Assembly: GCF_932294415.1 (NCBI RefSeq)
Contig: NC_065536.1
Location: 30,461,354-30,525,353 of the forward strand
Direction of reading: 5' to 3'
DNA length: 64,000 nt
From: Quercus robur
Taxonomy: Eukaryota; Streptophyta; Magnoliopsida; Fagales; Fagaceae
Shown one piece after another: positions 56,734 to 64,000 of this stretch; positions within the stretch are counted from its first letter, which is position 1, and each line of letters begins with the position of its first letter. Under the pieces are notes generated by a model, which saw only the letters and a program-made list of their open reading frames with translations, was not told the DNA's origin and searched no databases. A program made the translations under genes and the position numbers.

Positions 56734-56803
56734 AGAAGAAGAAGAAAGTTTATGTATTTGAAGTGAATTTTCCCCTGATTGTTGTTGTCACCAAATGCCA
56801 GAT
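54725..56803 (+). promoter_or_regulatory. Leader and introns of the MULE3 PMD gene
   Basis: Repeats of acccacactta(aa) (about 54735-54825) are followed by a strongly pyrimidine-rich block of ctcaatctcgctat/ctcagtctcgctct units (about 54826-55080) and a donor-like cacaag|gtatgt at 55096-55097. This resembles the leader of the MULE2 PMD gene. The rest is AT-rich, with gtgggtattttgtgg repeats (about 55140-55170, 56185-56240, 56340-56360) and a (GAA)n tract at 56689-56746. No other coding sequence. Confidence 0.4.
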
Positions 56804-59323
56804 ATGGACCCACATCAAGCGGGACCCTCTATACAGACTGTCTTGACGAGGCAGGCTGTGCATCGTTCAAGTTTGCTTTAGGATGCTCCTTTGGAAGGCA
56901 AGGTATGCACTAGTCCAAAATTATAGTCAGTATATGTAGTAGAAAGATTTTTGGCATTTAAGTTTGAAGCGTAATTATTACGTGCTACTCTGATTATTAT
57001 TAATACTAAACTGCTCTATTTGCAGAAAGTGCCAAGTGTACTGACTTGTCGTCACCGAGAGAAAGGTCTGCTTAAAGGTGGGTTAGATGGGTTAGATCCA
57101 CAAATTTCCGCTTATATCACAGATGCGGGGTTAGATGGGCTACTTCGGGTCCCAAATATGGACCTTGACCATGCATTGATCATGGCATTGGTGGAGAGAT
57201 GGTAGCTAGAGACGCACTCATTCCACTTGCCCCACAGTGAGATGACCATCACACTACAAGATATGGAGGTTATAATGGGGGTACCTGTAGATGGCTTGCC
57301 GATGGTGGGATATACCCAGATGGACGATTGGGGCAAACTCAGCGCTGACTTGCTAGGACATAGGCTGCCCAACAGAGAAGTTGGTACTAATAAGAACACT
57401 GCAGTGATGGAAGGGCCGAAGGTAAAAGCCAAATGGCTTGAGGAGCGATTTAGCAACCCTCTCCCGATTGACGCCACTAAGGTGCTTGTGCAGTAGTATG
57501 CTCGGTTTTACATACTGGGGATGTTGGGTGGTACACTGTTTATGGACAAGTCTGTCAAACGGGTCTCAATTATGTATCTGCAATTTTTCAATCCAATCAA
57601 CAACGGAAAGAATTATAGTTGGGGTAGTGCAGCACTAAGTTGGCTATATAGACACCTCTGTAAGGCATCAGAGAAGACAGCCAAGCAGATTGGTGGGGCA
57701 CTACTATTGGTGCAGTTGTGGGCGTGGGCGAGGTTTCCACACATATGTCTTGTGATGAGGCATCCACACCAGGCACTGCCCCCAAGTCCACTTGCTATCA
57801 AGTATGTAGGATCTTAGATATATATACCATTTTACATTTCCACATTAACTTTTTTCGCATGGGAATTATGTAAGTAACTAACATGAAGGTCATGTCTATG
57901 TTGTTTGCTAGATGGAAAGGGGCTAAGATAATAGCTGAACATGCAATGCACATCCTACAAGTCTATCGTGTGTCGCTTGCTTTGCTACGGCCAAATCAGG
58001 TATCGTGCCTTACAAGTGGGAACCGCTTTGGCATGTGGTTTTTGTACTTACAATTCGTTTTGGAATGAATACACATTTTTTATTTCAAAGTTACATGTAT
58101 TGTTCACATTTATTACACATTTTTTCTAATTATATTGTCAATATGGTTGTTTGCATCTGTTGGATCCTTGCAGATTTTCTGGGAGTCGTACAGATATTAT
58201 TTGGGTTCCCTGCTCGCATATTGTACGGTAGGCCAACACATATAAAGGTCTATCGTGCTGCTCATACATTTTTGGGTGGTTGAAGGCCATCACCACGAAT
58301 GTGTTCTCCGAACTGATAGCTTGGGATGAAGCAAGGCATACCAGTCGATGTCGATACTTCAATTGAACTTCACAAGATAAAACTCTAGGGCAAGCAGCAT
58401 AAAAACTGGGCCTATGAACATGCCACGCATATTGCTAAATGGGTTGCGCACACTACAATTGCCGATGCACTGGCCTTTCATGGGGAGATGAGCTACAATG
58501 ACGAGTATATGGTGTGGTTTTGTCCTCGCACTCTTCACCATATTACAAAAGAGATCTCGTATTGGGACAATTTGGTAAGTTTACAAAGACTGTTTTGTTA
58601 TAAATGCACCTTACTTCACATAGTTTAGTTCAACCTACTAACACTACTTTTGTATATTTGTGACAGGTTGAATCACAGTTAAGGATTATGGCGAAGTGCG
58701 AACTATGGCCTGAGATCTACACTAACTGTATTAATGCCTTGCAATCTGTTGAAGAGATCAGTCAGTTGACCTTGGACAATGCACGTGATGTGGGCAACAT
58801 AAATGAACCGGCTATAGGGCATGGTCGGCAAGCAAGTGGACCTCAATTTAGTCAGCATCATACATCTAGTCGGCCTCCCACATATGGTCAGTGTCCCACA
58901 TTCGGTCAGCGTCACACACCCGTGCCCACATCTAACCGACATCCCACATCTAGTTAACGTCACACATCTAGTCCGCGTCACACACTCGTGCCCACATCTA
59001 ATCGGCGTCACACACCCGTGCCCACATCTAGTCGGCTCCACACATCCATGCATGACCACACCATGGAGGAAGCAAGTCAGACAGCAGATAAGATGTGTTT
59101 GGACACTAGTTATGACATGGGCTCCATGGCACACAATGATGCAGGTCCATCCCATACATTTGCCCATGGGGACACATCTCGGTCCCCATCCATGAGGAGC
59201 GATAGTACCTGCCCACCCACATCCCCTACTACATCTCCGTTGCCCACCACCCGTACGTCTCCCCCACTAACTAACGACACTGCTCGTCTGCTCCTACAAA
59301 TGTACATGCTAGAGATAAGATGA
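56804..59323 (+). pseudogene. Plant mobile domain (PMD) gene, nearly full length but broken
   Basis: Exon 1 56804-56902 (MDPHQAGPSIQTVLT, TAG inside); exon 2 from 57026 (KVPSVLTCRHREKG, GLDGLLRVPNMDLDHALIMALVERW, stop TAG at 57203-57205, then ETHSFHLPHSEMTITLQDMEVIMGVPVDG, stop near 57494, YARFYILGMLGGTLFMD, WGSAALSWLYRHLCKAS, GGALLLVQLWAWARFPHI) to about 57803. A third exon follows near 57912-58000 (RWKGAKIIAEHAMHILQVYR), a fourth from 58174 (IFWESYRYYLGSLLAYC ... AKWVAHTTIADALAFHGEM ... VWFCPRTLHHITKEISYWDNL) and a final exon from 58668 (VESQLRIMAKCELWPE). The C-terminal tail is repetitive (PTSNRRHTPVPTSSR). PMD proteins are nuclear; this copy has at least four stops. It follows a MULE terminus by 2.3 kb, so it is likely element-borne. 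Confidence 0.85.
58862..59050 (+). repeat. Minisatellite in the PMD C-terminal tail
   Basis: About eight imperfect copies of a 15-30 bp unit built from cacatctagtcggcgtcac and acacccgtgcccacatct. They code for Pro/Thr/Ser/His-rich repeats in the PMD frame. One unit carries a TAA (58955-58957), so the repeat has continued to change after inactivation. Confidence 0.65.
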
Positions 59324-60090
59324 GATTCATGCCCACTCTTGGGTGACCCACCCCTGGTGCTGTCCCCCTTGAGTTTGTGCATATCGAGTTCATCCAAACA
59401 CAGATACCCACCCCGCCCTACTAGAGGCTTCACACATTGAGGATCGGCTGCGAAGGCCGCAATAGACACGGACACATACTCCTGACTATGGGACTGGACA
59501 TGGTATTATAGTTCGATTCAATACCAATTACATATACATCTTTTTATAGTTAAATCATTTGCATATTAGTATTTGTTTGTGTTCTTTTTAGGCAAGGTGA
59601 GACTAGTCAAGGAACCAATGAGGAGAAGAAAATGGGGATGATTCAAGAATGGTCAAGAATCGGTGCTGCTTTGGGTTTGCAATAGTATAGGATCTTTTTG
59701 TCCTTCGGTGATATATTTTTGGTAGCACATATATTTTGGCAATGAACTTGAAGATTTGGGCTTACAAGCTGATATATTTTTTGTTCGTAACTTGCAAAAT
59801 TCTAGCAATGAATTTCGAAAATTTCCATTTCAGACCTATAGAATAACTTATGTAAGTTATTTTTCAGTTGCACAACTATATTACACTCTCCTTTATTTTT
59901 TCAGCAAAACTTTTGTCTACTATATTAATCTATTTCTAAGCATGGTCAATTTTATCTAGTCCAACCGAAACTGCCAAGGGGAGGAGACACAACTGGTAAT
60001 TAATGATGGCCTGAAACTTGTATGAACTATTCATTTCAAAGGTATGAAGACACATGAACCTGTTGGGATGCTAATGGCTGTTTGCTACAG
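59324..60090. other. Spacer after the PMD pseudogene
   Basis: A frame-shifted PMD tail may continue to about 59480 (GDPPLVLSPL-like). The rest is AT-rich with no recognised gene. The MULE3 right terminus was looked for here and not found. Confidence 0.4.
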
Positions 60091-63000
60091 GTCTTCTTAC
60101 TGTTACTCTTGCATGGCTCATTGCCCCTCGTGTTGGAAAGGTATGTCAGATTAAGTGTTTTTTAAGTTTATTAAGATGCAATGCAAACATAATTCAGTTT
60201 ATAGGGTTATTAGCTCATCTTATGTGTAGAAGTAATTAACTCTATGCTCAGGATTAAAGTACATGCACACTTGTTTACCATTCAAAATAAACACAGCAAG
60301 TGATGGAAATGATAAGAAATGGATGAAATCACCTTTAAAAAAATAAAAATAAAAACTAAAAGAAGAATCATTTGTCTATATTATCATGTCAATTCCTAAT
60401 TGTGCTGGTTGGTGTTGCCACGTACTTTTGGCTCATAGAAAATCTTCTTAGTTTGAAATAAGCTAAAGGTGCCAAATATTGTTGCTTCTTTCATTACCTT
60501 ATATTTTTACTCATAAATTGAGAAGCTTGATCACTTCTCCTGCTTCCTTCTTGCATCAAGCATGCATTCTTCACCTTCAACACCTGCTTCTTTGAAAATG
60601 AAACCCTTGTGAATTTGATTTTCAATGTAAATTCTCCTTCTATTGTATTGTTGTCATATCCTGTCTTAGATTTCTAAGAAAATGGAATCATGAGGTTATT
60701 ACTGTATTGATAAGAAAATGAATGTATCATTTAAAAATCAAATGATTATCCACAGAGAAAGGTTACCTTTCTCTTTAGGTAAGATGTTAATATCTTACCT
60801 TTAGAGTTCATTGGTGTAAGTATTTGGGGTTCAAAAGTGTAATATATTAAGTATTAGTAACAAAATAAGGCTGAGAGAGAAGCAAGAACATAAGGAAATC
60901 ATTTAATGTTCCTTGCACTAAAAGGGAAAGCTTTCACTAGGGTTGCATTAAAGTATATAGTCTTGTGCTTATAACATTCGTTCAGGTGCCTAGTATTGTT
61001 GGTACTCTTTGTTAGTTTTAACTCTTATTATTATTAAAATCCTTTTACCTTACTTTCTGATTGTTTATATTTAGCAAATGTTTCTTTCTCCTTTTGATTT
61101 TTTTTTTTTTTCAAATTTAATGATACAGTCCATTAAGTTGAAATGATTAATATCATTAAAAGGAAATCATCTTTTTAACAGAATGAGTTGTCATAGGCAA
61201 CTCGATCTTTTTTTTTTTCTTTTTTATTTAAAGGATGCTTTCCATTCTTGATGGGCAGAGGTTATGTGTGAAAGCATGAGGAATATAATGATTTCTATAG
61301 AATTGAAGGGTTTTTATACAGGTACACAAAAGGTCAAGTGAGAATGGTATGTATTTGCCATGGCAGCTTTCTTTCTCCAGCAGAATTTGTCAAGCATCCT
61401 AGTGGGAAGAATGTTGAAAATCCAATGAAGCACATTAATGTGTGCACTACCTTTTAGTCCTTGAGGAAAATGGTGGTGGCTAATGTCACCCATTTTGAAA
61501 TGTTACGAAATGAACAACCTGAATCAGGGTAAGAAACCTAAAATGAGTAAACTTTTTGAAGTTACCATAATAGAAATGAACCTTTTCCTTTCTTTTGATA
61601 ACCCTTTTATTAAGGGTATAGGATAAAAAGGCAAAAATAGCTTATCTCTATGTTTTACTGTTTTAGTCAAGCTGAGCTGAATTGCTCTTTTAGCTTTTGT
61701 ATTAATTTGTGAACAATTCTGATAAAGCTATCTTGACCAAAAAAGGAAAATGAAAGATTTCTCTTTCGCTCAATAAAAAGGAAAATGAAAGATGTCCCTA
61801 AGGTGACTTGGCAAAATTTACTGGTCCAAGACCCCTTGGTCCCGAAAAGATTGATCTAATCAATCTTTGTTGTCCTTGCCTACTTTCTTTTGCTGCATAT
61901 TAACCACCCAAAAAACAATGTTAAATTTCACAACTTTCTTAATAATTTGTTGAGATGGTAAATTATGATTTCTCATCACTTAGTATGGAATCAACTATAA
62001 ATTACTAATTTATTGTGTAAGTAGACTTGTTCTAAGTTCTAACATCAGTGTTTTGGATTTAGAACATATTGTGGCTAGACCAAAGGCCCCAATGAGCCCA
62101 TAGACATGTCTCAAGATAAGATCAGGTTGGAAAAGGTCAAAAAAGTGGAGGAGACTTTTTGTGCTTGTGGGCTTGGTGATTAATGATACATTAGTCCGTG
62201 TTTAAAAACTTCTTCTTATTGCTTATGGACTTCAAATTAGTAGCACCCTAAACAGAACAAAATAAATAAATAAATGAGTCTCAAAAGCCTAATCTCTTTT
62301 CTTTACTTTTCTTTTTATGCTTCAAAAGCAAAAGCCTAATCCCTACCATGACTGTTAGGTCCATGTTATGTTGGTTGACAAAACGTGAACATAAAGTTTG
62401 AGTCTTGAGTATTTTAGTAGTTCGACACCTATCAAATGATTGAAACAAGGTTCACACCTATCTGCATAAATTATCAGAAACTAAATAGAATGCTAAGAAA
62501 ATTCTTGCATTTAAATATTTTTTTATATACTTTAAGGATATTCATTTATTTTGAGTTCATCTGTTCTTTTTGTGTTTAAAATGTCTTTATTATATGCTTT
62601 ATTTGATAAATACAACTCTGATGTGCAGAAAACTGCTAGAAGTGGTCTTCATATTCTCCTTGGAGGCATTTGTGCTCTAATAGTTGTGGTTTTCCTTCGC
62701 TTTGTAAGTATCTCCTTAATAGAGATCATCCAGCTACCACACTCATCTGCATCTGGCTTAATTTATTATTGATATATGTTTCACTAGATTATAGAAACTT
62801 GATTAGGGTTTGCAAACTTTTCTTCACAAGAAACTGGCCAATTAGGACAATAGAAGTAAAATATTTATCAGAAAAGGATAATAGAAGTAAAAGAGTGGTT
62901 TGCAATCTATGTTAGATTTTGTTCATTTGTGCTCTCTTTTCATTAGTAAAGATTGGTAATTGTATTCCTTGGGAATATTTTGTATGAACTCTGTGTGCAT

Positions 63001-63231
63001 AAAGTATCTTCTTCCTTTCAATAAAACTATTGTCACTTCTAAAACAAGTAAAATAAAATTGAAAAGAAGAAGAAGAAGAATATTTTCTTCTGGTTTGAGA
63101 GTTCTAGTTGCTTTATTTTCCTTAATAGCATATATTGATATCTGCTCAAAAGCTCAGCCTGTTACACGTTTATCCTATTAAGCTCCATATGTGTTTTTTC
63201 TTTTTATTTACAGAAACCAGCTCAAGCATGT
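60091..63231 (+). CDS. C-terminal exons of an unrecognised membrane protein
   Basis: Three segments with good splice borders and compatible phases: 60091-60140 (gctacag | ... ggaaag|gtatgt; reads [16 protein letters not shown] after a split Gly codon), 62629-62703 (gatgtgcag | ... cgcttt|gtaagt; reads [25 protein letters not shown], given here as [10 protein letters not shown] and [15 protein letters not shown]), and 63214-63231 (tttacag | KPAQAC stop). Two hydrophobic spans separated by a basic turn suggest a hairpin membrane protein. The 5' exons are not identifiable; they may lie beyond MULE3 or be lost. I do not recognise the family. Intron 60141-62628 contains an AFP-like fragment. It may be a live gene's 3' end or a remnant. 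Confidence 0.4.
61275..61457 (+). pseudogene. AFP/NINJA-family C-terminal domain fragment
   Basis: A 60-codon frame reads [53 protein letters not shown], then INVCTTF and a stop. It matches the conserved C-terminal JAZ/TIFY-binding domain of NINJA and ABI5-binding proteins ([35 protein letters not shown]). No other part of such a gene is visible, a TGA stands upstream (near 61269), and the usual HAGG is HPSG. It is a stranded gene fragment, perhaps carried here by a transposon. Confidence 0.75.
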
Positions 63232-63362
63232 TGACATATCTACAGATGAAATTAGAACCTTAAAGCATTTAGCAAACTGCACCACCACAAATGCAGCCTA
63301 GTGGTCCCAGCAGTGCATATGGTGGAAATTATCAACCTCCCTCAAGTCACCTTATTATTTAT

Positions 63363-64000
63363 TGTAAGGTTGAATTTATTCAACCATCTAATTGGCTTTA
63401 TTCCGTGCCAAATTTGCTTGTAATTCAGCATTTAGTAACCCTGTATTTAGGTGGGATTGTTGTAAGGGTAGTGAGTGAGATAGTGTGAAGATTGCTCAAG
63501 AGTGTGCAAGAAAACAGAGTGTCGCGGCTGGGACTCGCGGCTAGACTCGCGGCTTCAACCCGCCAGAAGATGCACACGTGCCAAGCATGCTGGAAGATGA
63601 ACAGTCATGCTAGCTGGAGCACTACAGGACAAAACAGGACAACTGGCCATACGGTTAACTCGCGACTGGAACTCGCGACTTAGTCAAGCCGCGAGGTCAA
63701 GCCGCGAGCCACCCCTGTTTTGGAAAAACCTGACGTTTCGCATTCCACTCCACTTCAGTATAAATACCCTTTTAACCCACGATTGAAAGAGAGCTTCCAG
63801 AGAGAATTTTGAGAGAGAAACCCTAAAGAAAAACCAGATTGTTTCACCCACAATCTCTACCTTAGAGTCTCATCAAATTCCCTCACTCTCTTCCTCTCCA
63901 TTGTCAAATCCTTGAGAGGCCATTATACCAAACCTGGTTCTCACCATTATCATCTCTGTGAGACAGACGTTTGGAGTTCTGGGAAGCAGTTAGGAAGGAG
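63363..64000 (+). repeat. Family-A LTR, cut by window end
   Basis: It starts tgtaaggttgaatttatt and matches the first 638 bp of the element A LTRs, including the CpG array, with a handful of substitutions (for example ctagactcg for ctggactcg, agatgcac for atctgcac, cacttcagtataaat for the TATA flank). It is therefore a different, slightly older insertion than 10118-18317. Expected target duplication: tttat (63358-63362). Whether it is solo or part of an element cannot be seen. Confidence 0.93.

Noticed and set aside
58703..59167. 154-codon minus-strand frame with Cys-Gly-rich repeats
   Set aside because: Antisense reading of the PMD C-terminal minisatellite.
59324..63362. Right terminus of MULE3
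   Set aside because: No complement of gaaaatggccaaatacc is present up to the window end, so the right border is left open.
1..64000. tRNA, rRNA or other structured RNA genes
   Set aside because: No convincing cloverleaf or rRNA core sequence was seen by eye; a covariance-model scan would be decisive.

Overview
This is nuclear DNA from a flowering plant, almost certainly a eudicot and probably a woody one (the last point is inference). The evidence is a nine-exon plant-type nucleoside hydrolase gene with GT-AG introns, a Prp31 retrocopy, an AFP/NINJA gene scrap, plant-mobile-domain (PMD) genes, and typical plant transposons: LTR elements primed by initiator tRNA-Met, Mutator-like elements (MULEs), a LINE, a hAT element and MITEs. 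All positions and repeat identities were read by eye.

Layout. 1-3216: 3' part of an LTR retrotransposon (family B, copy B1) sitting in an older antisense LTR. 3217-4027: processed Prp31 pseudogene. 4284-6395: non-autonomous hAT element with a nested MITE. 6473-6633: MITE. 7353-21777: a MULE whose minus-strand transposase is split by a young, complete LTR retrotransposon (family A, 10118-18317). 21778-25276: AT-rich spacer with one MITE. 25277-30883: the only intact host gene, a URH1/NSH1-type nucleoside hydrolase on the minus strand, with a solo family-B LTR in intron 5. 31156-37035: a near full-length but decayed LINE about 270 bp upstream of that gene. 39762-53780: a three-level nest in which a 5'-truncated LINE was entered by a second MULE (40829-53421), itself entered by LTR element B2 (41573-49183). 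54544 to about 59500: a third MULE-type terminus followed by a broken PMD gene. 60091-63231: three phase-compatible exons of an unrecognised membrane protein, with an AFP/NINJA fragment in one intron. 63363-64000: start of another family-A LTR, cut by the window edge.

The most interesting system is the pair of LTR retrotransposon families A and B. Both lack protease, integrase, reverse transcriptase and RNase H. Both keep a gag with two zinc knuckles and a second, downstream gene (ORF2, 'putative plant transposon protein' type). In both families ORF2 has its own predicted leader: a CpG-rich short-motif array that also occurs in the LTR just before the TATA box, then a pyrimidine-rich 5' UTR with a predicted intron ending just before the ATG. 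In both, ORF2 is followed by several GGGGGAG purine tracts resembling the true polypurine tract. Element A has both genes open and LTRs with one difference seen by eye, so it moved recently, presumably using enzymes from an autonomous relative.

The second theme is the MULEs. They carry subterminal arrays of CTCGAG-centred palindromes, and PMD genes occur inside two MULE-like bodies. In one, the PMD gene and the transposase gene converge and have been fused by a central deletion.
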